From: Acidimicrobiales bacterium
GTDB taxonomy: Bacteria > Actinomycetota > Acidimicrobiia > Acidimicrobiales > Aldehydirespiratoraceae
Length of the DNA: 64,000 nt
NCBI GenBank assembly: GCA_040219515.1
Contig: JAVJSI010000018.1
Coordinates: 124,001-188,000, forward strand
Direction of reading: 5' to 3'
This document shows positions 52,391-62,080 of this stretch, piece by piece. Position 1 is the stretch's first letter, and every line of letters begins with the position of its first letter. The notes beneath the pieces are model-generated. The model saw only the letters and a list, made by a program, of their open reading frames with translations, did no database searches and was not told where the DNA came from. Both the position numbers and the translations under genes were made by a program.

Positions 52391-53128
52391 ATGCCACTGG
52401 CCGACCTCATCCACTCCGTCGACGACTTCGTTCCCTCGAAAGCGCTGATGATCGTCGCCCATCCGGACGACATCGACTTCGGTGCCGCGGGCACCGTCGC
52501 CACACTGACCGACCACGGTGTCGAGGTCGTCTACGGGCTCGTCACCAGCGGGCAGGCCGGCGAACCCGCCCACCTCTCCCCCGCCGAACTCACCGAGATC
52601 CGCCAGAAGGAACAGACGGACGCGGCGGCCATCGTGGGGGTGAGCGAGCTCCACTGGCTCGGCTTTCCCGACGGCCATCTCGTGGCCGACCTCGAACTGC
52701 GCAAGGCGATCGCCCGCCTCATTCGGGTGGTGAAACCCGACCTGGTGCTCACGCAGACCCCGGTGCGCAATCTCGAACGCATCTACGCGGCCCACCCCGA
52801 TCATCTGGCCGCCGGCGAGGCCGCGGTGTGCGCCGTCTACCCCGACGCACGAAACGGACACTCGTTCCCCGAGCTGCTCGCCGAGGGGCACGAGCCCCAC
52901 GCGGTGCCGCGGGTATGGCTGATGGCCGGCACCGACAGCGATCTCCATGTCGACGTCACCGACGCCATGGACCGCAAGATCGAGGCGCTCCTCGCCCACC
53001 ATTCGCAGAACGACGCGCGCGCCGACCAGCTGCCCACGATGATGGGCGAGTGGGCGAAGGCCAACGCCACCGCCGCGGGTCTCCCCGGCCGGGCGATCGA
53101 GTCCTTCAAGGTGATCGTCACCGAGTAG
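52391..53128 (+). CDS. PIG-L/LmbE-family deacetylase
   Basis: 245 residues. The zinc-binding AHPDDIDFG (His, Asp, Asp) and HPDHLAAGEA motif are intact. The family removes N-acetyl groups from GlcNAc-inositol, as in mycothiol synthesis (MshB, Mca), or other glycans. Length and motifs do not distinguish MshB from Mca or LmbE; it is 26 bp downstream of the SDR gene and probably in one transcript. Confidence 0.85.
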   Translation: MPLADLIHSVDDFVPSKALMIVAHPDDIDFGAAGTVATLTDHGVEVVYGLVTSGQAGEPAHLSPAELTEIRQKEQTDAAAIVGVSELHWLGFPDGHLVADLELRKAIARLIRVVKPDLVLTQTPVRNLERIYAAHPDHLAAGEAAVCAVYPDARNGHSFPELLAEGHEPHAVPRVWLMAGTDSDLHVDVTDAMDRKIEALLAHHSQNDARADQLPTMMGEWAKANATAAGLPGRAIESFKVIVTE

Positions 53129-53143
53129 GACGACCCGGCTCGC

Positions 53144-55378
53144 TCAGGCCGGTCCGACCTCCACGGGAATGCCATTCACCGCGGCGTTGCCCGAGGGCAC
53201 GTCGACGAAGGCGCCCGGGGCGAGCACGTTGTTGTTCACCCCTGCGTGCTCGCGGGCCACGGCCATCCGGGTGCCCGGCTTGTCGTGCCCCCAACCGTGG
53301 GGCAGCGAGACGACGCCGGGGCGCATCTCGTCGGACACCTCGACCGGGACCTCCAGCGCGCCGGCCTCGGAGGAGACCCGGGCCGTGCCGCCGTCGACCA
53401 CTCCCGTGGCCGCGGCGTCGTCGGGATGGATCAGGAGCGTGCATCGATCCTTGCCCTTGACCAGCACCTTCACGTTGTGCATCCACGAGTTGTTCGAGCG
53501 GACATGGCGACGACTGGTCAGCACCAGCCCACCCGGCGGCCGCTCGAGGCGGGCTTCGAGGCGAGGGATGTCGGCGAGCACGTAGGCGGGAGCGAGGTCG
53601 ACCATGCCGTCGGCGTGCGCCACGATCTCGTCGATGCGCGGCACCATCGGGCCCATGTCGATGCCGTTGGGTTCAGACCGGAACGAGTCGAGGGTGAGTC
53701 CACCGGGGTTCGCCCCGTAGCGGTCACCCCACGGCCCGGTCCGGATGGCGTTGTCGTTGAGCCGCTCGGGGCCGGGCTCGGGACAGGCGGCCAACGCGAC
53801 CTCGGGATCGGCACCGCCCATCTCCGCGAACGCCGAGAAGTAGCCGTCGTCGATCGCCTTCACGTCGACCTGCTCCTGGGGAATGCCACCCATCATCGCT
53901 CCCAGGCGCAGGAGGATCTCCCACTCCTCGGGGCGGCCGTCGGTCGGGGGGAACAGGGCCGGCGAGAACTTGCCCGCCGATCGCACCGCCCAGGACCACA
54001 GGAGTTCGTCGTAGTGGGGCTGCTCGAGCGGCGAGAGGCCGGGGAAGATCACGTCGGCGTGTCGCGTCGTCTCGTTGAGCGCGTTGTCGATCGAGATCAT
54101 GCAGTCGAGCATCGGCAGGGCCGCGTCGAGTCGATCGGCCTCGGGCGCGGAGATGACGGGGTTGCCGGCCACCGTGACGAGCGCCTTCAGCTGGCCCTCA
54201 CCGGGCGTGGCGATCTCCTCGGCCATGCACGACACGGGGAACTGGCCCATCACCTCCGGCGCGCCACGCACCCGACTGTGGAACTGGCCGAACTCGATCG
54301 GCCGGCCGCGGTCGGCCAGCGTGGCCGACCAGGCGATGGGCTTGCCCCACATCAGACCGCCCTCGGTGTCCAGGTTGGCCGTGAGGGCGTTGAGCACGTC
54401 GGGCAGCCACGACGCCAGGGTGCCGAACTCCTGGTTGCAGGTGCCGATGCGGGCGTACCACACCGCCTTGTCGGCGGCCGCGAACTCACGGGCCAGCGTG
54501 CGGATGTCGTCGGCGTCGATCCCACACGTGGCAGCCACCCGCTCGGGCGGGAACTCGGCGGCGACCCGCTCGACCTCGGCCACGTTCTTCAGCCGGTCGC
54601 CGAGGTGGCCAAGGTCGACCAGGCCCTCGGCGAAGAGCACGTGGGCGACGGCCAGCATCAGGGCGGCATCGGTGCCCGGGATGATGGGCAGCCATTGGTC
54701 GGCATGGTCGACGGTGCCGGTGCGCCGCGGGTCGATGACGACCACCTTGCCGCGCTCACGAATGCGGTCGAGTTCGCCGAGCATGTCCGGACAGGCCAGC
54801 AGCGAGCCCTGGCTGGCATGGGGGTTGGCGCCCATCACCACCATGAAGTCGGTGTTGCGCAGGTCCGGGGCGGGGATGCGCCACTGGTTGCCGTACATCG
54901 TCCAGCACGTGAGGTTCTTGGGCCACTGATCCACGGTGCCGGCTGAGTAGATCGGCCCCGGCAGGCCGGCCAGACCCATCATCAGGCCGGTGTAGCGGCT
55001 GATCGAATAGTTGTGCGCGGCCGGATTGCCGATGTAGACGGTGACGGCTTCCTTGCCGTGCTCGGCGATCACGGCCGACATCAGCTCCTCGGCCCGGGCG
55101 AAGGCCTCGTCCCAGGTCGCCTCGCGATGCACACCGTGCTCATCCTTGACCATGGGGACGCGCAGCCGGTCGGGGTCCTCGTGCAGATGACCGAGCGTGG
55201 TGCCCTTCGGACAGATGTAGCCCTTCGACCACACGTCGTCACGGTTGGGTCGGATCAGGGCGACCTTCTCGTGGCCCTCGTCGTCCTCGGCAACGTGCAG
55301 TTCGAGACCACACATCGCCTCGCAGAGATGGCAGGTGCGGATGTGGATGCGGCGATCAGTGCTGGTGTCGTCGGCCAT
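53144..55378 (-). CDS. Molybdopterin oxidoreductase (formate dehydrogenase-like, DMSO reductase family)
   Basis: 744 residues from ATG 55378 (three codons inside the longest frame). The N-terminal [4Fe-4S] motif is Cys16, 19 and 23 plus Cys55 (CHLCEAMC, ICPKG). The pterin-binding segments (GANPHASQGSLLACPDM, WLPIIPGTDAALM) and the C-terminal molydopterin-binding domain (LTSRRHVRSNNSWMHNV, PHGWGHDKPGT) follow. The frame has no internal UGA, so it is not a selenoprotein. Family members are oxidoreductases of uncertain substrate, like mycobacterial Rv0197. No small Fe-S or membrane subunit is adjacent. Confidence 0.85.
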   Translation of the reverse strand: MADDTSTDRRIHIRTCHLCEAMCGLELHVAEDDEGHEKVALIRPNRDDVWSKGYICPKGTTLGHLHEDPDRLRVPMVKDEHGVHREATWDEAFARAEELMSAVIAEHGKEAVTVYIGNPAAHNYSISRYTGLMMGLAGLPGPIYSAGTVDQWPKNLTCWTMYGNQWRIPAPDLRNTDFMVVMGANPHASQGSLLACPDMLGELDRIRERGKVVVIDPRRTGTVDHADQWLPIIPGTDAALMLAVAHVLFAEGLVDLGHLGDRLKNVAEVERVAAEFPPERVAATCGIDADDIRTLAREFAAADKAVWYARIGTCNQEFGTLASWLPDVLNALTANLDTEGGLMWGKPIAWSATLADRGRPIEFGQFHSRVRGAPEVMGQFPVSCMAEEIATPGEGQLKALVTVAGNPVISAPEADRLDAALPMLDCMISIDNALNETTRHADVIFPGLSPLEQPHYDELLWSWAVRSAGKFSPALFPPTDGRPEEWEILLRLGAMMGGIPQEQVDVKAIDDGYFSAFAEMGGADPEVALAACPEPGPERLNDNAIRTGPWGDRYGANPGGLTLDSFRSEPNGIDMGPMVPRIDEIVAHADGMVDLAPAYVLADIPRLEARLERPPGGLVLTSRRHVRSNNSWMHNVKVLVKGKDRCTLLIHPDDAAATGVVDGGTARVSSEAGALEVPVEVSDEMRPGVVSLPHGWGHDKPGTRMAVAREHAGVNNNVLAPGAFVDVPSGNAAVNGIPVEVGPA

Positions 55379-55482
55379 GGACCACATTACGGCGACGTGA
55401 CGAAGTGATCACATTCCCCGAGACCGGGAACCCGGCGCCGTCGGTGGCCGTCCGAACCGGCGACACACTTCCTGGGGGATCC

Positions 55483-56931
55483 ATGTCTCGACGAATTCTC
55501 GCCCTGTTCGCCATCGCCGTCCTGTTGCTCGCCGGCTGCAGCGACGGTGACGCCGACACCGCCACCGGCGACACCGACACGGGCGCGGACGATGACAGCG
55601 GCGGGGACGAGTCCAGCGGCGCCGCGGACGTCGAGGCGCCGACGCCCGACGTCAGCGACACGGACGACAATGCCATGGCCGAGGACATGGCCGACAGTGG
55701 CTCCGACGGCGAAGCCGGGGAGGGTGACGACACCGGCGCCGGGTTCGCCCCGACCCAGGACAGCGCGGACGAGCCCGGGGAGCGGATGCCGGCGGAGGTG
55801 ACGGCACTGTTCGTCGGACGTCAGATCATCAAGACCGGTGAGGTGGTGGTCGAGGCAGCCGATGTCGCGGCGACGACCGACGAACTCGTCGACGTCGTCT
55901 TCGACAACGGCGGGGCGATCTGGGGTCAGGAGACCGAGTCCGAACCTGCGCCCAGCGCGGTGCTCACCATTCGCGTGCCGCCCGCCGACTTCGACCGACT
56001 GCTGAGCGCCATCACCGATGTGCCGGGTGTCGGTCTCGTCAGCGAACGCACGACGAGTGACGACGTGACCGAGGTCGTCGTGGACCTCGATGCTCGCATC
56101 ACGGCCGCCCAGTCGAGTGTCGCCCGGGTCCAGGTGCTGTTGGACGCGGCGAGCGACCTCAACACGATCTTCCAGCTGGAGGAGGAGCTGGCCGCCCGCC
56201 AGGCCGACCTCGAGCGCCTGCTCGGCCAGCGAAAGACGATCGGCGACCAGGTCGCGCTCTCGACCATCACGCTCACCATTCTCGAACTCGATCCGGACCG
56301 CCTCGAACCGGCGATGGATGTGATTGCCTGGCTGGGCGACGACACCGACGATGCCTGCCCCGGTGCGTCGAACCTCTCGATCGGGGCCGACGACACCGCG
56401 GTGCTCTGCCTCAACATCAGCAACACCGGCGAGGACGACCTGACCGCCGTCGACGTGCAGCTGCCCACGCTGCGGCTCCGCGTCGACGATTTCCTCGCGC
56501 AGGACGGTGTGGTGCAGGACGGCACCGCGTCGCTCGACCGGATCCCCGCCGGCGAAGAGTTGTTGCTCACCGTCGAACTCGACGCCGAGGACGGTGCCAT
56601 CAACCGAGTCGACGTGAGCGGTGGCGTCGACCTCCGCGTCGACGTCACAGCCACGCCGGCGACGTCGGAAACCGTCGAGCTCGACGCGACCGACACCGTC
56701 TTCATCTCGGCCGACGTCGACGATCCGCTGCCCGGCTTCGCCGACGCCTTCTCGAAGGGGTGGGGCGCGATGCTGACAGTGGTCGGCATCCTGATGATCG
56801 TGGTCGGCGCCCTCCTTCCCTTCGTGCCGGTCATCCTCCTGGCACTGTGGCTGGGACGAAGGGTCGTGTGGGGGCCGCGGGCCCGGGGCCGGTCGCTGGA
56901 CCAGGCACCGGTCGGCACTCAGGTGGAGTAG
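55483..56931 (+). CDS. DUF4349 lipoprotein with C-terminal membrane helix
   Basis: 482 residues from ATG 55483. The lipobox LLLAGC ends the signal peptide, then a long acidic/Gly-rich linker (about residues 20-110). The DUF4349 domain follows with its coiled coil (SSVARVQVLLDAASDLNTIF, EEELAARQADLERLLGQRKT), and an Ig-like region leads to a final membrane helix (LTVVGILMIVVGALLPFVPV). Probably an envelope protein; function unknown. Confidence 0.78.
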   Translation: MSRRILALFAIAVLLLAGCSDGDADTATGDTDTGADDDSGGDESSGAADVEAPTPDVSDTDDNAMAEDMADSGSDGEAGEGDDTGAGFAPTQDSADEPGERMPAEVTALFVGRQIIKTGEVVVEAADVAATTDELVDVVFDNGGAIWGQETESEPAPSAVLTIRVPPADFDRLLSAITDVPGVGLVSERTTSDDVTEVVVDLDARITAAQSSVARVQVLLDAASDLNTIFQLEEELAARQADLERLLGQRKTIGDQVALSTITLTILELDPDRLEPAMDVIAWLGDDTDDACPGASNLSIGADDTAVLCLNISNTGEDDLTAVDVQLPTLRLRVDDFLAQDGVVQDGTASLDRIPAGEELLLTVELDAEDGAINRVDVSGGVDLRVDVTATPATSETVELDATDTVFISADVDDPLPGFADAFSKGWGAMLTVVGILMIVVGALLPFVPVILLALWLGRRVVWGPRARGRSLDQAPVGTQVE

Positions 56932-57542
56932 CGCGCCTCGAGCCCGGCCAGGACCGTCTCGAGGCCCTCGTCGAAACGCTCGTCGTCGGTGAGCAACTCG
57001 GATGCGTGCTGGAACTTGCGCACGCCCTCGTCATCGGACTCGTCCTCGTTCGCGGCGGTCGTCGCCATGGGCATGAGGCCGTGGCGTTGCACGATGGTGC
57101 CGATCACCCAGTTGGACACGGTCGCGAAGGCCAACGCACCGATGCGGTCGTCGTCGCTCATCAACCGGGTTGCGGCGACGATCTGGTGGTCGAACGCCTG
57201 GGCCGACGCGGACCGGGTGGGTGGGCTGATCAGCAGCGTGACCGCGTGGGGGTGGGCCGCCGCGACGTCGACGTAGGCATGGCACAACGCCCGGGCATGG
57301 ACCTTCCAGTCACCCGACGGCCGGCCGTAGGCGGACAGCACATCGTGGAAGAGGCGCTCGCCCACCGCGTCGAGCAGATCCGTCTTGTTGGTGACGTGGT
57401 TGTAGAGCGACATCGCCTCGACGCCGAGCTCGGCCCCCAGCTTTCGCATGCTCAAGCCGTCGAGGCCGTACTCGTCGATGACCTCGAGGGCCGCGTCCGC
57501 CACGCGTCGGCGATTGAGGGGTTGGCGGTCGGTGAAGGTCAC
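56919..57542 (-). CDS. TetR-family transcriptional regulator
   Basis: 207 residues from GTG 57542. HTH in LNRRRVADAALEVIDEYGLD, MRKLGAELGVEAMSLYNHV, and a helical C-terminal domain of the TetR_C_1 type. Overlaps the end of the DUF4349 gene by 13 bp. Target unknown. Confidence 0.88.
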   Translation of the reverse strand: MTFTDRQPLNRRRVADAALEVIDEYGLDGLSMRKLGAELGVEAMSLYNHVTNKTDLLDAVGERLFHDVLSAYGRPSGDWKVHARALCHAYVDVAAAHPHAVTLLISPPTRSASAQAFDHQIVAATRLMSDDDRIGALAFATVSNWVIGTIVQRHGLMPMATTAANEDESDDEGVRKFQHASELLTDDERFDEGLETVLAGLEARYST

Positions 57543-57587
57543 GACCGTCGAGTCTAGGGGCGCGGACCGGGAGCCGCGAAAGGGCGA

Positions 57588-57869
57588 CTATCCGGCACCG
57601 AGGGCGCGAAGCCGCCGTAGGACGAAGGCGACATCCGTGCCCGTGGCGATGGCCAGCACCGCGGCATCTTCCTCCGCCGGGCGCACCATCGGCACGGAAC
57701 CGCGCCGGAGCAGATCGACGAGATCGAGGTAGCGCCGATAGAGATCGTCGGCGGTGCGGGCGGGCGGGAGCCCCACCGACAGCGGGCCGATACTCAGGCC
57801 GAAGTGGTCGACCTGCAGCGAGTGACTGTCGGCGACGGTGTCGGAGGTGTCGGTGAGGGCCACGAACAT
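57588..57869 (-). CDS. Small protein downstream of midA, unknown function
   Basis: 93 residues from the Met at 57869. Contains DHFGLSIGPLSVGLPPARTADDLYRRYLDLVDLLRRG and a helical C-terminus. It lies 43 bp after the midA stop on the same strand, so it is probably co-transcribed with the complex I genes. No family recognised. Confidence 0.45.
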   Translation of the reverse strand: MFVALTDTSDTVADSHSLQVDHFGLSIGPLSVGLPPARTADDLYRRYLDLVDLLRRGSVPMVRPAEEDAAVLAIATGTDVAFVLRRLRALGAG

Positions 57870-57912
57870 CCAGGCAATCGCACCGGCGGGCGATCGGCCT
57901 GAGGCAGCCGAC

Positions 57913-58962
57913 TCATTTGTCGATGCGCCACTCGAGAACGTGGAAGGCACCCATCCCATCGGCGTCGGTGAGTGCGTCGGCCTCCCGAATGCGGCTGCGG
58001 GCCGTCAGTGCGGCGAGATCGCCGACGCCGGCCGAGCGTTCCCAGATGGCGCGGCCCTCCTCGACCAGCTGGTCGATGCCGTGACGAGCGAGCCAGACCG
58101 CCTGCTCCTCGTGTACGTCGGCCCGATGGTCCGCCTGGAGCTGGTCGAAGTCGACGTCGCTCGTGATGTCGCACGTGCCGGGCTCGCGCAACCAATCGGC
58201 ACCACCCTCGTGGCCCGCGTGGGTGCGGAGCCAGCCGCCGTTGCGTTCGGCCAGTTCCCGCGTGGTCGCGCCATAGTCGAACACGACCACTCGGCCCCGG
58301 GCGACCAGCGCCCGCGCCTCGGCGAGCCACTCACGAGCCGTTCGCTGCCACGGCAGTCGCACACCGACGGCGATGTCATCGGCGGGGAGTTCCACCGGCA
58401 CCGACGCCGGTTGCCAAATCTCGACGAAGGCGCCGTCGACATCCCCGATGCGGATCTCGGCCCATCCGTCCACGGTGCGCTCGACGATGTCGAAGGCGAG
58501 ATTGTCGAGCAGTTCGTTGGCCAGAACGAGGCCGGCGTCGACCGCCGAGACGTCACCGGGCCCGGCGGACCGGACGGCGTCGTGGACAGGATGCCACTCG
58601 CGCTGGGCTTCCGATCGCTCCACCATGACCCAGCGCAGGGCGCCCGTCGCGAGTACCTCGGGCTCGGCCGCGAGCACGGCCCGAGCGAGGGTGCCCGGTC
58701 CGGCTCCCCATTCGAGCACGGTGTAGACCTCGGGCCGACCCAGGTCTGCCCACCACCCGTCGATGGCCCGGGCGAGCACCGCACCGAAGAGCGGGCCGAC
58801 TTCGGGCGCGGTGAGGAAGTCGCCGCGACGACCGGCCCGACCGCCGTCCATGTAGAAGCCGCCGGGCCCGTAGAGCGAGTGATCGACGAACGTCGACACC
58901 GGGATCGGCCCCTCGGTCGCGATGAGTTCCGCCAGACGAGCAGCGACCGGGCCGCGAGACAC
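57913..58962 (-). CDS. MidA/NDUFAF7-family SAM-dependent methyltransferase
   Basis: 349 residues from GTG 58962. The DUF185/MidA hallmarks are present: GRRGDFLTAPEVGPLFGAVL, and the SAM-binding VLEWGAGPGTLARAVL, then LVLANELLDNLAFDIVE. In mitochondria NDUFAF7 methylates an arginine of the complex I NDUFS2 subunit during assembly. Here the gene begins 13 bp after the nuoN stop on the same strand, which places it in the complex I operon. Confidence 0.9.
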   Translation of the reverse strand: MSRGPVAARLAELIATEGPIPVSTFVDHSLYGPGGFYMDGGRAGRRGDFLTAPEVGPLFGAVLARAIDGWWADLGRPEVYTVLEWGAGPGTLARAVLAAEPEVLATGALRWVMVERSEAQREWHPVHDAVRSAGPGDVSAVDAGLVLANELLDNLAFDIVERTVDGWAEIRIGDVDGAFVEIWQPASVPVELPADDIAVGVRLPWQRTAREWLAEARALVARGRVVVFDYGATTRELAERNGGWLRTHAGHEGGADWLREPGTCDITSDVDFDQLQADHRADVHEEQAVWLARHGIDQLVEEGRAIWERSAGVGDLAALTARSRIREADALTDADGMGAFHVLEWRIDK

Positions 58963-58975
58963 CGACGCCGCCGCG

Positions 58976-60472
58976 TCAGCTGCCGGCGGCGAGCAGGCTG
59001 ACGTCGGTGAAGTCGCCGACGCCCAGGCCGAGACCGAAGAGCACGGTGACGATGGCGGTGATGCCGATCGCGGCCACGAGGGTGACCGGCACGTCGACCC
59101 GGCTGAGGTCGCCGTCGGGCGCCTCTTCGGCCCACATGCCGAGTCCGATGCGGGCGTAGTAATACAGCGCGATCACCGAGTTCACGGCGACGACGACGCC
59201 GAGGATGACGCCGGAGGCGTTGTTGGCATCGATCAGCGCCTCGATGACCCGGAACTTGGCGAACCATCCACCGAGCGGCGGGATACCGGCGAGCGAGAAC
59301 AGGAACATCGTCATGGCGACGGTGAGGCCCGGGGCGTAGTGGAACAAGCCCCGGAAGCTGTCGATCTCGGCTGATCGGGTCTTGCGGGCGACGGCGATGA
59401 CGACGGCGAAGGCGCCCAGGTTCATCGCCGCGTAGATCACGAGATAGGTGACGACAGCGCCGAGGGCGGTGTCGGGCACCTCGCCGATCACGGCCAGCGG
59501 CGCGAGCATGTAGCCGGCCTGTGCGACACCGGAGTAGGCGAGCATGCGCACGATGTTGGTCTGGCGCAGCGCCACCAGGTTGCCCACTGTCATCGACGCG
59601 GCGGCGAGCACCCACATGAGGGGCTCGACCACGTCGTCACGACCCAGCAGGCCCACGAACACGATGTTGAGCAGGGCCACGAAGCCGGCGGCCTTCGACG
59701 CCACCGACAGGAACGCGGTGACCGGGGTGGGTGCACCCTCGTAGGTGTCGGGCGCCCATGTGTGGAACGGGAACGCGGACACCTTGAAGGCGAAGCCGAC
59801 GGCCACGAAGACGATGCCGAGCACGACGACCGCGGACGGCGCGTCGTCGAAGCCCACGGCCAGGTTGATCTCGGTCAGCAGCGTGGAGCCGGTGCTGCCG
59901 TAGAGCAGCGACATGCCGTAGAGCATCACGGCCGACGCGAAGACACCCATGAGGTAGTACTTCATGCCCGCTTCGTTGCTCTTCAGATCGCGCTTCCGCC
60001 AGGTGGCGAGCATGTAGGCCGGAATCGAGAGCAGTTCGAGCGCCACGAAGATGGTGATGAGGTCGCGAGCCGAGGCCATCAGCACCATGCCGAGGATCGA
60101 GCTCAACAGGAGGCCGTAGTACTCGTTCTCCCAGTAGTCGCCCTCGGCGATGTAGTTGGCTGACAGCAGGACGACGACGTAGCCCACGAGGACGAACATC
60201 GCCTTCATGATCAGGGAGTAGTTGTCGACCACGAACGCGCCGTTGAACATCGAACGATCGTTGCCGTCGGCGGCCAGGGTGATGATCGGGATCATCGTGG
60301 CGAGCAGGCCGAGGGATGCCAGCGGTGCCGCCGCCTTGCGACCGCGTTCGAGCCAGCCGATGTCCATCATCGTCAGCAGTGCACCCACGGTGAGCAGCGT
60401 GAGCTCGGGCGCGGCGGCATGCCAATCGATCGGTGGCCGAACGAACTCGGCCTGGGCGAGGAGGGCCAGCAT
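58976..60472 (-). CDS. nuoN: NADH-quinone oxidoreductase subunit N
   Basis: 498 residues, about 14 membrane helices (PELTLLTVGALLTMMDIGW through SVIALYYYARIGLGMW). Conserved Lys/Glu in the proton-channel helices (GMKYYLMGVFASAVMLYG, FKVSAFPFHTWAPDTYEGAP). An antiporter-like proton-pumping subunit of complex I. 2 bp after nuoM. Confidence 0.96.
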   Translation of the reverse strand: MLALLAQAEFVRPPIDWHAAAPELTLLTVGALLTMMDIGWLERGRKAAAPLASLGLLATMIPIITLAADGNDRSMFNGAFVVDNYSLIMKAMFVLVGYVVVLLSANYIAEGDYWENEYYGLLLSSILGMVLMASARDLITIFVALELLSIPAYMLATWRKRDLKSNEAGMKYYLMGVFASAVMLYGMSLLYGSTGSTLLTEINLAVGFDDAPSAVVVLGIVFVAVGFAFKVSAFPFHTWAPDTYEGAPTPVTAFLSVASKAAGFVALLNIVFVGLLGRDDVVEPLMWVLAAASMTVGNLVALRQTNIVRMLAYSGVAQAGYMLAPLAVIGEVPDTALGAVVTYLVIYAAMNLGAFAVVIAVARKTRSAEIDSFRGLFHYAPGLTVAMTMFLFSLAGIPPLGGWFAKFRVIEALIDANNASGVILGVVVAVNSVIALYYYARIGLGMWAEEAPDGDLSRVDVPVTLVAAIGITAIVTVLFGLGLGVGDFTDVSLLAAGS

Positions 60473-60474
60473 GG

Positions 60475-62067
60475 TCAGCCTCCGGCTGCCTCAGCGGCGA
60501 TGCGAGCGGCTTCACAACCGGTCTCGAGGCATCCCTTGAGCGACTCGACGACGGCCGGGTCGGTGACCTCGAAGATCAGACCGGGCGCCACGCCGAAGAC
60601 GACGATCAGGATGAGGAAGGGCGTCCACGAGATCCACTCGATGGTGGAGACGTCGGTGATCTCGGGATCGTCGGCGAACTCCTCGGACGGCTCGCCCATC
60701 GCGGTGCGCTGGAGCAGCCACAGGAGGTAGCCGGCGGCGAGCACCGTGCCGACGGCGGCCACGACCATGTAGGCCCGGAACGTCGCCTCGGACAGTCCGG
60801 CGGCCGGGTTGTAGGCCGACAGGATGGCCGGGAACTCGCCCCAGAAACCGGCGAGACCGGGCAGTCCGAGCGAGGCCATGGCGGTGAAGCCGAGGATCCA
60901 GCCGAGCTTCGGGGCCTGTACGAGCATGCCGCCGAGCCGGCTGATCTCGAGGGTGTGGTAACGGTCCTTCACCGAGCCGGCCACGAAGAAGAGCATGCCG
61001 GTGATGAGACCGTGGGCGACCATGCCGAAGATGGCGGCGTTGATGCCGAAGTCGGTCAGCGTGGCGATGCCGAGCATCACGAAGCCCATGTGGGCCACCG
61101 ATGAGAAGGCGATCAGCCGCTTCATGTCGGTCTGGGCGAGACAGCCCAGCGCGCCGTAGATGATGCCGATGACGGCGAGGAGGCCGATCCACGGGGCCCA
61201 CGCCTCGGCGGCCTCGGGCAGCATCGGGATGGCGATGCGGATGAAGCCGTAGGTGCCGAGCTTGAGCAGGACGGCGGCCAGGATGACCGAGCCCTGGGTG
61301 GGCGCCTGCGTGTGGGCGTCGGGCAGCCAGGTGTGGAAGGGGAACATCGGCACCTTCACACCGAAGCCCATGAACAGACCGCCGAAGATGATCAGCTGGG
61401 TCGAGCGGACGATGCCGTCACCCGCGCTCTCCGACAGGACCAGCATGTTGAAGGTGTGCTCGCCCGTGGCCGGATCGGTGGTGAGGAAGAAGAGCGCCAG
61501 GAACGACAGCAGCATGAGCGCCGAACCGAAGAGGGTGAAGAGGAAGAACTTCAGCGAGGCGTAGCGGCGATCCTCGCCACCCCACACCGCGATCATGAAG
61601 AACATCGGGAGCAGGACGACCTCGAAGAAGACGAAGAAGAGGATCAGGTCCTGGGCCACGAAGGTGCCGATCATGCCCGTCTCGAGGATGAGCATGAGCA
61701 TGAGGAACGCCTTGGGGTTCCCCGGGCTCGGAATGTGGTTCCACGAGTAGATGAAGACCAGCGGCATCACCAGCACCGTGAGGGCGATGAGCGGCAGCGA
61801 CATCCCGTCGACGCCGATCGTGTAGCCGGCCCCGATGACCTCGATCCAGTCCTTGTCGGCGAAGTACTGGAGCGCACCGGCCTGGTCGTAGTCGAAGTCG
61901 ATCAGCAGGTAGATGCCGAGGCCCAACGTGATGAACGAGGTGAGGATCGCCCACTGCTTCTGTGCGTCCTCTTCCTTTTCGGGGATGAGGACCATGAGCA
62001 ACGCGCCGGCGAGCGGAGCGAAGACCAGAGCGGTGAGGAGCCAGTTGTTGGTGTCTAGTGTGTCCAT
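60475..62067 (-). CDS. nuoM: NADH-quinone oxidoreductase subunit M
   Basis: 530 residues. Typical antiporter-like subunit with MFPFHTWLPDAHTQAPTQGS, SSVAHMGFVMLGIA, and LIAFSS. It pumps protons in complex I together with NuoL and NuoN. 13 bp after nuoL. Confidence 0.96.
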   Translation of the reverse strand: MDTLDTNNWLLTALVFAPLAGALLMVLIPEKEEDAQKQWAILTSFITLGLGIYLLIDFDYDQAGALQYFADKDWIEVIGAGYTIGVDGMSLPLIALTVLVMPLVFIYSWNHIPSPGNPKAFLMLMLILETGMIGTFVAQDLILFFVFFEVVLLPMFFMIAVWGGEDRRYASLKFFLFTLFGSALMLLSFLALFFLTTDPATGEHTFNMLVLSESAGDGIVRSTQLIIFGGLFMGFGVKVPMFPFHTWLPDAHTQAPTQGSVILAAVLLKLGTYGFIRIAIPMLPEAAEAWAPWIGLLAVIGIIYGALGCLAQTDMKRLIAFSSVAHMGFVMLGIATLTDFGINAAIFGMVAHGLITGMLFFVAGSVKDRYHTLEISRLGGMLVQAPKLGWILGFTAMASLGLPGLAGFWGEFPAILSAYNPAAGLSEATFRAYMVVAAVGTVLAAGYLLWLLQRTAMGEPSEEFADDPEITDVSTIEWISWTPFLILIVVFGVAPGLIFEVTDPAVVESLKGCLETGCEAARIAAEAAGG

Positions 62068-62080
62068 TGTTCCGGGATTC

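Noticed and set aside
53246-54946. A 566-codon frame opposite the molybdopterin oxidoreductase
   Set aside because: Antisense to a gene with clear motifs; composition (His/Gly/Arg/Asp) is that of a shadow frame.
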